Origin: Jeotgalibaca ciconiae | GTDB lineage: Bacteria; Bacillota; Bacilli; Lactobacillales; Aerococcaceae | Assembly: GCF_003955755.1 (NCBI RefSeq) | Contig: NZ_CP034465.1 | Span: 558,001-622,000, forward strand | Length of the DNA stretch: 64,000 bases | Direction: 5' to 3' | Shown: in pieces, positions 52,735 to 61,469 of the stretch | Position numbering within the stretch: the stretch's first letter is position 1 | Layout of the letters: each line of letters begins with the position of its first letter | The notes under the pieces: generated by a model | The model's database searches: none | Told to the model about the DNA's origin: nothing | What the model saw: only the letters and a program-made list of their open reading frames with translations | Made by a program: the position numbers and the translations under genes

Positions 52735-53445
52735 TTACAGCCTTCTTCCTCTCCCCCAAAAATAGCCCTGTTGAAAAATAACGCCCATCTCGTGTAACTT
52801 AGCAGCTAGTTCTGCATCTTCTACTGCTTCAACTACCAGCTTGACTTGATGGTGCCTGGCTATTTCTATCCATCCCTTCAGAAAATGAAGCAATGTACTT
52901 CTATTCATCTTTCGAAAAGGCAGGATTGAAAACTTTATACTAGAGAGGACATCAATATGTTCCATGACAAATTGCATACTATTCAGACCACAATCTACAT
53001 CATCCAATGCAATTGTAAAACCCATTTCATTGATTTGGTTCATCCACTGTCTTGTTGAAAAAACTCTTCTAGTATAATCCTCTGGTGGAAACTCGGTAAA
53101 TTCAATCGTGATCCGGTCACTATACATTTGAATCGATTTTAAAAACTCCCAAGTGGACTCATAAGTTAGTTGTTGAGGATGTAGATTGAGTGATAAGTCA
53201 GCATTTGGTATTCTTTCCATATAATCATATACCATCTCAGTGTATTGTTCTAATAGCAATTCATTACTATCCTCATCTGCTATTAACGTCATAAATAGTT
53301 CAAAAGGAAAGGAAGAATTTTCTTTTGATCGTAATAAGACTTCATAAGAACATACATCTTGTTCTAGTGAAGATACAGCTTGGATGATAGGTTGAAAAAC
53401 AAAATACAAATCATCTATCTTTTCTTTTATCGCATTTGAACTCAA
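52735..53445 (-). CDS. EAL-domain c-di-GMP phosphodiesterase
   Basis: A 236-residue stand-alone EAL protein. The key positions are present: EVLLR in place of EALVR, NLHPQ, EFTEF, the Asp pair in ALDDVDCG, Lys in SSIKFSI, Glu in VVEAVED and QQGYFWGRG. It should linearise c-di-GMP to pGpG. It lies 63 bases upstream of the GGDEF gene in the same direction. The substitution of Ala by Val in the EAL motif is common in active enzymes. Confidence 0.88.
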   Translation of the reverse strand: MSSNAIKEKIDDLYFVFQPIIQAVSSLEQDVCSYEVLLRSKENSSFPFELFMTLIADEDSNELLLEQYTEMVYDYMERIPNADLSLNLHPQQLTYESTWEFLKSIQMYSDRITIEFTEFPPEDYTRRVFSTRQWMNQINEMGFTIALDDVDCGLNSMQFVMEHIDVLSSIKFSILPFRKMNRSTLLHFLKGWIEIARHHQVKLVVEAVEDAELAAKLHEMGVIFQQGYFWGRGRRL

Positions 53446-53616
53446 AATAGTATATTTTCCTTTCTATAAAGCCTTCGGATGAAGGAGATTCTTTTAGCAG
53501 CATTCAATAAATTGTTTTGTATCTTTAGATAGTAAAACATACCGCATACTATAGTAATCGGTTCAAATTTTACTTTTTTAAGTTTAGTTTTCGAAAAAAG
53601 ACTAATTTCATAGAAA

Positions 53617-53652
53617 GACAGAAAGAAGCTGAGATTAATCCCAGCTCTTCCT
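53617..53652 (-). terminator. Terminator after the ABC exporter operon
   Basis: On the minus strand GGAAGAGCTG pairs with CAGCTTCTTTC around GGATTAATCT, just past the ABC gene stop. Confidence 0.72.
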
Positions 53653-53661
53653 TTTTTCTAT

Positions 53662-55545
53662 TTAACTCATTTCAAACGCACCGGTATATAATTGATAGTA
53701 CTCTCCTTTTTGATCAATCAGTTCATCATGATTTCCTCTTTCAATAATTCTACCTTGTTCCATTACCATGATTGCATCTGAATTTCGGATGGTGGACAGT
53801 CGGTGAGCAATAACGAATACCGTTCGTCCTTCCATCAATGCATCCATCCCGCGTTGAACAATTGCCTCTGTTCTTGTATCGATACTTGAAGTAGCTTCAT
53901 CCAGAATCAATACAGGAGGATTTGCGACAGCTGCTCTGGCAATTGCTAACAATTGGCGTTGTCCTTGTGATAGCGACCCGCCATCTCCGGTCAATTCTGT
54001 ATCATAGCCGTGTGGTAATTGCTTGATAAAAAAGTCTGCATTTGCTAATTTTGCCGCTGCTTCAACTTCTTCATCCGTTGCATCCAATCTTCCGTATCGA
54101 ATATTTTCTTTAATTGTTCCTGAAAACAAATGCGTATCTTGTAAGACAATCCCAAGTGATTTTCTTAAATCATCTTTTTTGATATCCTTGATATCAAGCC
54201 CATCATAAGTAATCATTCCTTGTTGAATATCATAAAAACGATTAATCAAGTTCGTGATGGTTGTTTTTCCAGCGCCTGTTGCTCCAACGAAGGCGATTTT
54301 TTGCCCTGGTTTAGCAAACAAGCTAATGCTATGGAGAACTGTTTTGTTCTCATTATAACCAAATGTCACATCTTTAAAGCGAACATCTCCAGTCAGTTCT
54401 ATATAGTTAATAGCACTGTCCGAAGTCTTTTTCCAAGCCCAATGTCCTGTCCGTTCACTTACTTCTTCAATTTCACCATCAAGATTTTTCTTTATATTCA
54501 CCAATTCAATCGTTCCCGTGTCTTCTTCTGGTTCTTCATCCAATAGTTGGAAAATCCGTTGTGCTCCTGCCAGCGAAAGAACGATCGCATTAAATTGTTG
54601 CGAAATCTGAGAAACGGGCATCGTGATACTCTTGGTGAACTGTACGAAAGAAGCAATACTACCAATTGTCAATGCCGTAACGCCTGTAATAGAAAAAATT
54701 GAACCCACTACTGCTGTTAATAGATAAGTAAAGTTTCCGATATTCCCCATAATTGGCATTAATATATTTGCATAAGTATTTGCTTTTGTTGCATTCTCCC
54801 TTAAATCCTCATTCAACTTATCAAAATCAGCAATTGCTTCATCTTCATGATTAAATACTTTAACAACCTTTTGTCCTTCAATCATTTCCTCTACATATCC
54901 ATTTAAAGCTCCCAATGCAGATTGTTGAATAGAGAAGTAGCGACCACTCCTGCTTCCTAAGAAACGAATCACATAGACCATCAATCCAACCATCACTAAA
55001 ACAAATAGAGTCATTGGAACATTAATAATAAACATCGCAATTACAATAGATAGAATCATAATAAAGGAAGAGAAAGTCTGCGGAACAGACTGACTGATCA
55101 TCTGTCTCAATGTATCGATATCATTGGTATAGTGACTCATGATATCTCCGGTAGCATTGCTATCAAAATAGCGTATCGGTAAAGTTTCCATATGTTCAAA
55201 CATTTCGTCACGAATATCTTTCAATATGCCTTGCGCTACTGTAACCATGGAACGATTATAAACATAGGTGAACAGTGCTCCGGTTAAATACAATCCTGCC
55301 ATCAACCCAATTACACGAGCTAAGTTAGAAAAATCAGGATTTTCTTGTAAAACTAACGGAGCAATATAATCATCAATCAATACTTTTGTAAAACTGATTC
55401 CAATTGCATTTGTTCCTGCACTGATTAAAATACTGACAACAACAACGATTAGACGTAACTTGTATTCTTTTGTTGCATAAGAAAGGATTCTTTTTAATAT
55501 TTTCAAGGGACTTACGGTTGCTTTACTCATCGGTTTATTCTTCAA
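53662..55545 (-). CDS. ABC multidrug exporter half-transporter, second subunit
   Basis: TTG 55545 follows GGAGG and gives 627 residues. A six-helix exporter domain (about 20-325) is followed by an insertion of about 50 residues and a nucleotide-binding domain: Walker A GATGAGKT, signature LSQGQ, Walker B LILDEATSS and His-loop IAHRLS. It overlaps its partner by 11 bases. The pair resembles BmrCD/LmrCD heterodimers, in which one site is degenerate; this subunit has the canonical catalytic Glu. Confidence 0.93.
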   Translation of the reverse strand: MKNKPMSKATVSPLKILKRILSYATKEYKLRLIVVVVSILISAGTNAIGISFTKVLIDDYIAPLVLQENPDFSNLARVIGLMAGLYLTGALFTYVYNRSMVTVAQGILKDIRDEMFEHMETLPIRYFDSNATGDIMSHYTNDIDTLRQMISQSVPQTFSSFIMILSIVIAMFIINVPMTLFVLVMVGLMVYVIRFLGSRSGRYFSIQQSALGALNGYVEEMIEGQKVVKVFNHEDEAIADFDKLNEDLRENATKANTYANILMPIMGNIGNFTYLLTAVVGSIFSITGVTALTIGSIASFVQFTKSITMPVSQISQQFNAIVLSLAGAQRIFQLLDEEPEEDTGTIELVNIKKNLDGEIEEVSERTGHWAWKKTSDSAINYIELTGDVRFKDVTFGYNENKTVLHSISLFAKPGQKIAFVGATGAGKTTITNLINRFYDIQQGMITYDGLDIKDIKKDDLRKSLGIVLQDTHLFSGTIKENIRYGRLDATDEEVEAAAKLANADFFIKQLPHGYDTELTGDGGSLSQGQRQLLAIARAAVANPPVLILDEATSSIDTRTEAIVQRGMDALMEGRTVFVIAHRLSTIRNSDAIMVMEQGRIIERGNHDELIDQKGEYYQLYTGAFEMS

Positions 55546-57280
55546 TGATTGTCCCTCCTTTTACTTGAGATTCATATACTTCTTTATAAATCGCATTATT
55601 TCCTAACAATTCTTCATGCGTTCCAATTCCATCAATTTTCCCTTCATTTAATACAATAATTCGATCTGAATCTTGAATGGAAGAAATACGCTGCGCAACA
55701 ATAATTTTTGTTGTATTTGGAATCTCTTGCGAGAATGAACGTCGGATATACGCATCGGTTTTTGTATCAACTGCACTTGTTGAATCGTCTAAAATTAAAA
55801 TCCTTGGTTTCTTCAACAATGCTCTGGCAATCGTTAATCTTTGTTTTTGGCCGCCAGATACGTTCGTTCCTCCTTGATCCAGTTGCGTTTCATAACCATC
55901 TGGAAATGCTTCAACAAAACTATCTGCTTGCGCTAACTCAGCAACGCGCTTTATTTCTTCATCAGATGCTGTTTGGTCACCCCATCGTAAATTTTCACTA
56001 ATGGTACCCGAAAACAGCACATTTTTTTGCAGAACCATTGCAATTTGATCCCGTAAAGTAACGAGATCGTATTCTTTTACATTACGTCCCGAAACATACA
56101 CTTCACCTTCAGTTGTATCATACAATCTTGGAATCAATTGAATCAGCGTACTCTTCCCGCTGCCCGTTCCACCGATGATTCCGATTGTTTCACCGGAACG
56201 AATTGTTAAATTAATGTTATCCAAATCAGCTTCCTCAGAGAGTAGATTGTATTTGAATTGAACATTTCTAAATTCAATATCGCCATTTTCAATCGTTGTC
56301 ACAGCATTTTCCGGATTTGTAAGAGATGCCTTCTCTGTAAGAACCTCCGCAACTCTCTCTACCGATGCTTCTGAAATAACAATCATGACAAAAATCATGG
56401 AAATCATCATTAAGCTATTTAGAATTTGCATCATATAAGTAATGAAGCTCGTCAACTCACCAGTAGTCATACTTCCGCCCACCACATATCTTGCACCGAA
56501 CCAGTACACCAATAGTAAAGTAGAATAAATAGCAATCTGCATAACAGGTGAATTTAAGGCAATAATTTTTTCTGCTTTCATAAAAAGACGTTTGATATCT
56601 TCCGATGAATCTTTGAATCTTTCAATCTCTTTTTCTTCCCGAACAAATGATTTTACTACTCGGACTCCGTTGATATTCTCTTGTACTGTTCTATTCAAGC
56701 GATCATACTTTTTAAAAACTTTAATAAAATAAGGATGGACTTTATAAACGAGCCCTATTAGTACGATTCCTAAAATAGGTACTACTAACAAGATATTTAA
56801 CGCTAGTTTAAAGTTCGTATAACCCGCCATTATAAAGGCAAAAACAATCATAAAAGGCGCTCGTATTATGGTTTTTAAAATCATTTGAAAGGCCATTTGG
56901 ATGTTAGAGATATCCGTGGTTAAACGAGTAATCAGACTCGAGGATGAATACTTATCAATGTTATCGAATGCAAAAGTTTGAATATTCTTGTAGATGTCTT
57001 GGCGTAGGTTGGTGGAAAAACCAACTGCTGAATCTGATGAATACTTTCCTCCCAAAACACCAAACAGCATTGATAGACAGGCAATGACAAACATTAAAGA
57101 ACCTATTTTTAATACGTATTGGATATCACCTGTTAATAATCCTTTATCTAAAACTTTTGCCATTAGAAAAGGAATAAATATTTCCGTTGAAACTTCCAAT
57201 GCCATAAAAAGCATGGTTAAATAAGACGGCTTCTTATATTGCCGTAATGATTTCACGATTGTTTTATACATGTATTGCAT
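55535..57280 (-). CDS. ABC multidrug exporter half-transporter, first subunit
   Basis: A 581-residue half-transporter with six helices and a nucleotide-binding domain: Walker A GGTGSGKST, signature VSGGQ, and Walker B LILDDSTSA with Asp in place of the catalytic Glu, plus Gln in place of the switch His (VAQRISSI). This marks it as the degenerate-site partner of a heterodimeric exporter. It follows the MarR gene by 15 bases, so drug-induced expression is likely. Confidence 0.93.
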   Translation of the reverse strand: MQYMYKTIVKSLRQYKKPSYLTMLFMALEVSTEIFIPFLMAKVLDKGLLTGDIQYVLKIGSLMFVIACLSMLFGVLGGKYSSDSAVGFSTNLRQDIYKNIQTFAFDNIDKYSSSSLITRLTTDISNIQMAFQMILKTIIRAPFMIVFAFIMAGYTNFKLALNILLVVPILGIVLIGLVYKVHPYFIKVFKKYDRLNRTVQENINGVRVVKSFVREEKEIERFKDSSEDIKRLFMKAEKIIALNSPVMQIAIYSTLLLVYWFGARYVVGGSMTTGELTSFITYMMQILNSLMMISMIFVMIVISEASVERVAEVLTEKASLTNPENAVTTIENGDIEFRNVQFKYNLLSEEADLDNINLTIRSGETIGIIGGTGSGKSTLIQLIPRLYDTTEGEVYVSGRNVKEYDLVTLRDQIAMVLQKNVLFSGTISENLRWGDQTASDEEIKRVAELAQADSFVEAFPDGYETQLDQGGTNVSGGQKQRLTIARALLKKPRILILDDSTSAVDTKTDAYIRRSFSQEIPNTTKIIVAQRISSIQDSDRIIVLNEGKIDGIGTHEELLGNNAIYKEVYESQVKGGTIIEE

Positions 57281-57295
57281 TCTCTCCTTCTTACT

Positions 57296-57736
57296 CTATA
57301 TATATTCTTGTTCCATCAAATGATAAATTTTGTGGATTGTTTTTATTGTGATTTGAATATCCTCTTCGGGAATTTCTGCCAGCAGCTCAGTATTTCTTTT
57401 ATGGAAGTCATGGACATCTTTTTTGTATAAAGCCAGTCCTTTATCAGTTAATACAATATTTACTACTCGCTTATCTTTGCTGTTTTCTTCTTTTCGTAAA
57501 TACCCATTTTTTTCCAAAGTAGTTATATTTCTTGTAATACTTGGGAGTGTCACATTGATTGCTACAGCAACATCGCTCACTCTTACTTCATCTAGTTTGA
57601 GTGATAAATCATGGCAAATTTTAATGATATGCACATGTCTTTTTTGTAATTCAGCGGGCGGTTCAGGTAAAAATTGTGTCGTACGTTTTGCGCTCATGCA
57701 AGCATGAATATAGTCATCCGACAGTTTACTATTCAT
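57296..57736 (-). CDS. MarR-family regulator of the ABC exporter operon
   Basis: This 146-residue winged-helix protein has a recognition region VAVAINVTLPSITRNITTLEKNGYLRKEENSKDKRVVNIVLTDKG. It is the first gene of the exporter operon and has an operator-like palindrome directly upstream, as in LmrA/BmrR-type controls. It probably represses until a drug binds. Confidence 0.92.
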   Translation of the reverse strand: MNSKLSDDYIHACMSAKRTTQFLPEPPAELQKRHVHIIKICHDLSLKLDEVRVSDVAVAINVTLPSITRNITTLEKNGYLRKEENSKDKRVVNIVLTDKGLALYKKDVHDFHKRNTELLAEIPEEDIQITIKTIHKIYHLMEQEYI

Positions 57737-57758
57737 TTCAATCTCCTTTCAAACAAAT

Positions 57759-57783
57759 TACCTAACATAATTACCTCAGGTAA
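57759..57783. promoter_or_regulatory. MarR operator
   Basis: TTACCT-C-AGGTAA (57771-57783) is a perfect inverted repeat, with another half site, TTACCT, at 57759-57764. It is about 35 bases upstream of the marR start. Confidence 0.7.
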
Positions 57784-57861
57784 CTATATTAGCAAAAAAA
57801 AGAATAAATAGATAGTATTCTTTCCTTTAAAAATGTACTTATTTCAAAACTCTTTAATTAA

Positions 57862-57894
57862 GAAGAGAGAAGCTGTATTTAGCTCCTCTCTCTT
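57862..57894 (-). terminator. Terminator after the LysR gene
   Basis: AAGAGAGAAGCT pairs with AGCTCCTCTCTCTT around a short loop, about 30 bases past the LysR stop. Confidence 0.8.
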
Positions 57895-57923
57895 GTTAGT
57901 AAATTCAATTTTAGTGACTCTTT

Positions 57924-58838
57924 CTATTTTATGATGACACACTCTCTTCTCAATAAAGTCACTTTTACTTTTTCCATAAACAGCTTTGCTATGGGTGTAA
58001 GTGCACGTTTTGAATTCGTGACAATTCCCAGGGTGTGAGTAGTTGCGTCCACTAACGGTTTCAAAACGATGTGTTGATTGATGAATCCATCTACAATCCC
58101 CAAACCAGAAGCGTAAGCATCTGATTCACACAGCAAATTCATAAGCGTTCCTCGATCATTGGTATAAATGACCGGTTGTGATTCGTAAGCTTCAATCGGG
58201 TCTTCATTAAAATCAGGTGCGCTTTGTTCTTCTTGACTGAATCGAACTTGTGGATAATCCCATAAATCTTGGCGTGTGATTTCATTTTTTGTTGCAAGTG
58301 GATGATCTTGTCGTAAAAAAATTTGTGTTTGAAAATCTCCTAATGGCTCGAACTGTAATCCTTCTTGTTGAAAATAACGTTCTAATACACGGCGATTCCC
58401 TTCATCTATATAAAGAATGCCTAATTCACTTTTGAAGTCTCGGACACTCTCTAGATTTTTTTGAGTAGTTGTTTCTACTAAGTGAAAATTCTGATAGTCA
58501 TCTTTAAATTGTTCGATTACTTCTAAAAAAGGCTGAGATAAAAAATCATACCGTTGTGTTGTAATCGTAAAATCCTTCTTGAAATTCGTTCGATAGCGTT
58601 TTTCTAATAAGTTCACTTGATCCAAAATACGATTGGCATAAACGAGAAAATCACTGCCTTCTTCTGTCAATCGAACCCCTGATTTCGAGCGTAAAAATAT
58701 ACGAACACCTAATTCAATTTCTAAATCTTTAATAGCACTGGATAAACTTGGTTGTGTCACAAATAATTGTTTTGCTGCTTCACTAAAACTCCCAGCTTTA
58801 GCAATCGTTACGACATATCGACATTGTTGAATATTCAT
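57924..58838 (-). CDS. LysR-family regulator, probably of sulfur or amino-acid metabolism
   Basis: ATG 58838 after GAGGGTGG gives 304 residues. The helix-turn-helix reads MNIQQCRYVVTIAKAGSFSEAAKQLFVTQPSLSSAIKDLEIELG, followed by an effector-binding domain. Its mRNA appears to start about 200 bases upstream and to pass through a Met/Cys leader peptide and a terminator. LysR regulators such as CmbR, CysB and CysL control cysteine genes and use O-acetylserine-like effectors. Here the neighbouring transport operon would be the natural target. Confidence 0.9.
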   Translation of the reverse strand: MNIQQCRYVVTIAKAGSFSEAAKQLFVTQPSLSSAIKDLEIELGVRIFLRSKSGVRLTEEGSDFLVYANRILDQVNLLEKRYRTNFKKDFTITTQRYDFLSQPFLEVIEQFKDDYQNFHLVETTTQKNLESVRDFKSELGILYIDEGNRRVLERYFQQEGLQFEPLGDFQTQIFLRQDHPLATKNEITRQDLWDYPQVRFSQEEQSAPDFNEDPIEAYESQPVIYTNDRGTLMNLLCESDAYASGLGIVDGFINQHIVLKPLVDATTHTLGIVTNSKRALTPIAKLFMEKVKVTLLRRECVIIK

Positions 58839-58866
58839 TATTCCACCCTCTTCGGTTCTAACAAAC

Positions 58867-58896
58867 AAAAAGACCCGATAAATAAATTATCGAGTC
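58867..58896 (-). terminator. Attenuator terminator before the LysR gene
   Basis: On the minus strand GACTCGATAA (58896-58887) pairs with TTATCGGGTC (58881-58872) around a 5-base loop and is followed by TTTTTG. It lies between the leader ORF and the LysR ribosome site. The 5' arm GACTCG can instead pair with CGAGTC at 58943-58938. Confidence 0.88.
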
Positions 58897-58947
58897 CCTT
58901 GGCTAAGTTAGATTTGTATACAGTACACTTATCTAATGACTCGCCAA
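58891..58947 (-). promoter_or_regulatory. Antiterminator stem overlapping the leader ORF
   Basis: On the minus strand CGAGTC-A-TTAGAT (58943-58931) pairs with ATCTAA (58913-58908) and GACTCG (58896-58891). A TTGGC/GCCAA helix (58947-58943 with 58903-58899) is a further alternative. The GACTCG segment is shared with the terminator, so only one structure can form. Confidence 0.65.
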
Positions 58948-59021
58948 AGAACATGATGGCACATACACATCATGTTAGCAGCAACTGCATATTCATTTAT
59001 AGAAATAAGTTCATTTGCCAT
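58929..59021 (-). CDS. Met/Cys-rich leader peptide (30 residues) of the LysR attenuator
   Basis: ATG 59021 follows GAGGTG by 6 bases. The peptide begins MANELISINEYAVAAN and continues MMCMCHHVLWRVIR, so residues 17-21 are five sulfur amino acids in a row. The ORF ends at TAA 58929, 32 bases before the terminator stem. Its last codons (CGA GTC ATT AGA) form the 5' arm of an antiterminator. A ribosome stalled at the Cys codons would leave this arm free; one reaching the stop would cover it. It has its own TTGACA promoter. No protein function beyond leader translation is proposed. Confidence 0.75.
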   Translation of the reverse strand: MANELISINEYAVAANMMCMCHHVLWRVIR

Positions 59022-59056
59022 CTTGTTCACCTCGACATTAGAATTTGATTAGATTT

Positions 59057-59084
59057 ATCTTAGCATAGTATTTGAGATTGTCAA
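59057..59084 (-). promoter_or_regulatory. Sigma-A promoter of the leader-LysR transcript
   Basis: TTGACA (59084-59079) and TAAGAT (59062-59057) are 16 bases apart on the minus strand. The -35 overlaps the stop codon of the M20 hydrolase gene. Transcription would begin near 59050, about 30 bases before the leader ATG. Confidence 0.75.
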
Positions 59085-60253
59085 TGGAGAGCCTCTTCTG
59101 TAAGTCTTTTTTTAGAAGTTGCTTTCAGATGATTAATGATATGTGTTGCAGAATAGAGATAATATTGAATTGCGTATACCAACGCCTCATCTTGAACTAA
59201 AAAATTGGGATGATGCCATTCATAGGGGGCACCTGTCCCGATAAAAGCAAAGATTCCAGGTATTTCCTGTTGATAAAAAGCAAAGTCTTCTCCTCCAAGC
59301 GTTACTTCAGGCTCGACAATATCTGCAAAAATCGAAACTGCTTCTTTTACTTGTTCGGTTAATATTAAATCATTATGGACAGAAGGAGGGCTCGGTATCC
59401 AAATAATCTCACTTTTTTGGTTTACTGCTCCAGCATAGGCGGTTACAATTTGTTCAAAAAGCTGTTTCGTTTTTTGTTGAATATCTTCTTTAAATGTTCG
59501 AATCGTTCCTTTTAAAACAACTGATTCTGGAATGACATTCCATGTGTTTCCACCATCAATTTTTGTAACACTGACCACCACCGTATCTAGGGGAGAAACG
59601 TGACGACTCACAATAGTTTGTAAGCTTGTCACAATTTGACTTGCGGTTACTAAAGGATCATTCCCATTATGCGGGGCAGCTGCATGCGTACCAACGCCTG
59701 TGATAATCACTTCAAATTGGTCAACTGCCGCCATCAAATGTCCAGACTTGAGTCCTATCGTTCCTATTGGTAAATCCGGTTTATTATGGTAGCCAATGAT
59801 TTGTTCTACACCTTCTAAAGCTCCTGCTTCAATCACTTGTCTGGCCCCAAGATTTTGTTCCTCTGCCGGCTGAAAGATTAAGCGAATACGTCCTTTCAGC
59901 TTCTCTTCTCGTTCTTTCAAAATAGCAGCTGCTCCTAAAAGTGATGCAGTATGAAAATCATGCCCGCACGCATGCATAACTCCTTGTACTTTTGATTGAT
60001 AAGATAATTGTGTACTTTCTGTAATTGGTAAAGCATCAATATCTGCACGTAATGCAATAACGGGTCCTTCTTTCCCGATTTCCGCTACTACACCTGTTGC
60101 TAGATCCAATGGAAGAATGGGAATACTTCTTTCTTTCAAAAATGACTTGATGACTTCCGTCGTTCGATACTCTTCTCCAGAAAGTTCTGGGTATTGATGA
60201 ATATCTTTACGAATCGAGATGATTTCTGCTAACAATTCTTCTGATACATTCAC
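59081..60253 (-). CDS. M20-family amidohydrolase/deacylase (YxeP-like)
   Basis: GTG 60253, about 10 bases after AAAGG, gives 390 residues. Zinc ligands of the M20D type are present: ACGHDFH, the Glu pair in QPAEEQ, the His of IGYHNKP and HHPNF near the end. Such enzymes remove N-acyl groups from amino acids. With a GNAT and a polar amino-acid importer in the operon it recalls the Bacillus yxe and ytm clusters, where acetylation and deacetylation release cysteine from S-modified cysteines. Confidence 0.87.
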   Translation of the reverse strand: MNVSEELLAEIISIRKDIHQYPELSGEEYRTTEVIKSFLKERSIPILPLDLATGVVAEIGKEGPVIALRADIDALPITESTQLSYQSKVQGVMHACGHDFHTASLLGAAAILKEREEKLKGRIRLIFQPAEEQNLGARQVIEAGALEGVEQIIGYHNKPDLPIGTIGLKSGHLMAAVDQFEVIITGVGTHAAAPHNGNDPLVTASQIVTSLQTIVSRHVSPLDTVVVSVTKIDGGNTWNVIPESVVLKGTIRTFKEDIQQKTKQLFEQIVTAYAGAVNQKSEIIWIPSPPSVHNDLILTEQVKEAVSIFADIVEPEVTLGGEDFAFYQQEIPGIFAFIGTGAPYEWHHPNFLVQDEALVYAIQYYLYSATHIINHLKATSKKRLTEEALH

Positions 60254-60269
60254 TGTTTCAAATCCTTTC

Positions 60270-60695
60270 CTACACAAAATTCATTTTTCTTAGTTCTTCA
60301 ATATGACTCTCATGATAAATCGCCATTCCTGTTTTCATAGATTCAAAACCTAACTGTTTATACCAGCTAACCGTGTTTGGATGAGTATACAATGTAATGT
60401 TACATTTCGAAAGATGATCAACAAACGTCTTAATAATAAACTTTCCGATTCCCTGTCCTTGATAGTCCTTGTCAACAGCGATATTATAGATCGCCGCTTG
60501 AGCAATATAATCAGTCAGTGCACGTCCACACCCAATCAGCTGATTATCCAAGAGAATAAATACCACTTCCTGACTATGTTCAAAGACAAATTTTGTCTCC
60601 AGAACCGTGTGATTAGTCAATCCAAATCCTTTTAAAAGCTGATTTACTTCCGCCCAGTTGATGTCTTGTATGTTTCGTTTTACTTGAAAATCCAT
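60270..60695 (-). CDS. GNAT-family N-acetyltransferase
   Basis: A 141-residue GNAT with the acetyl-CoA loop VDKDYQGQGIGKFI and a C-terminal YKQLGFE. It lies between the ABC ATPase (15-base gap) and the M20 hydrolase. In Bacillus sulfur-salvage operons an acetyltransferase (YxeL, SnaA) N-acetylates an S-substituted cysteine before cleavage and an M20 enzyme later removes the acetyl group. I infer the same division of labour here. Confidence 0.85.
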   Translation of the reverse strand: MDFQVKRNIQDINWAEVNQLLKGFGLTNHTVLETKFVFEHSQEVVFILLDNQLIGCGRALTDYIAQAAIYNIAVDKDYQGQGIGKFIIKTFVDHLSKCNITLYTHPNTVSWYKQLGFESMKTGMAIYHESHIEELRKMNFV

Positions 60696-60710
60696 ACTCT
60701 CTTCGTCTCC

Positions 60711-61469
60711 TTAAATAGCAAGTTTATGAATATGATCTCGATAATAAGTAGACAAAAACTGCTTGGTTCGTTCTTGTTTTGGGTGTTCAAAGACTTCTTC
60801 AGCAGTGCCGGATTCGATGATTTTCCCTTGATCTAAAAATAGGACACGGTCAGCAACTTTACGCACAAAATTCATTTCGTGAGATACTAGTAACATGGTG
60901 TTTCCTTCTTTTGCCGCTTTTTTTATGGTATCCAAAACTTCGCCTACTAATTCCGGATCAAGTGCAGAGGTTGGTTCATCTAGTAGTAATAATTCTGGTT
61001 GCATTGCTAAAGCACGTGCAATAGCTACACGTTGTTGTTGACCGCCGGAAAGATGTTTTGGATAAAAGTCTGCCCGCTCAATCATACCAACTTTTTTCAG
61101 CTGTTGCTCTGCAATTTCTTTTGCCTCTTGCTTAGGAAGACCTTTTACAATCACTAATCCTTCCATCACATTTTCTAAAGCTGTCTTCTGTTGAAAAAGG
61201 TTAAACTGCTGAAAAACCATTGCCGTTAATTTTCTCAATTGTAAAACATCAACTTTCTTTGCTTGGGCGATATCTAAGTGGAAATTATTTAGCTGAATCG
61301 TACCAGACTCTCCTTGCTCAAGGAAATTAAGCGAGCGTAACAAAGTTGATTTCCCAGCACCCGATGAACCAATAATCGCCACTACTTGTCCCGGCAAAAT
61401 ATCAAATGAGATATCATTCAACACCGTATTTTGATGAAATGTTTTTGTTAAGTTTTTAATCTGTATCAT
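60711..61469 (-). CDS. Polar amino-acid ABC transporter, ATP-binding protein
   Basis: ATG 61469 overlaps the permease stop (ATGA), giving 252 residues. Walker A GSSGAGKST, Q-loop VFQQFNLF, signature LSGGQQQR, Walker B LLLLDEPTSALDPE and the switch His in VSHEMNF are intact. It drives the adjacent permease. The closest known types carry cystine or S-modified cysteines (TcyN, YxeO). Confidence 0.93.
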   Translation of the reverse strand: MIQIKNLTKTFHQNTVLNDISFDILPGQVVAIIGSSGAGKSTLLRSLNFLEQGESGTIQLNNFHLDIAQAKKVDVLQLRKLTAMVFQQFNLFQQKTALENVMEGLVIVKGLPKQEAKEIAEQQLKKVGMIERADFYPKHLSGGQQQRVAIARALAMQPELLLLDEPTSALDPELVGEVLDTIKKAAKEGNTMLLVSHEMNFVRKVADRVLFLDQGKIIESGTAEEVFEHPKQERTKQFLSTYYRDHIHKLAI

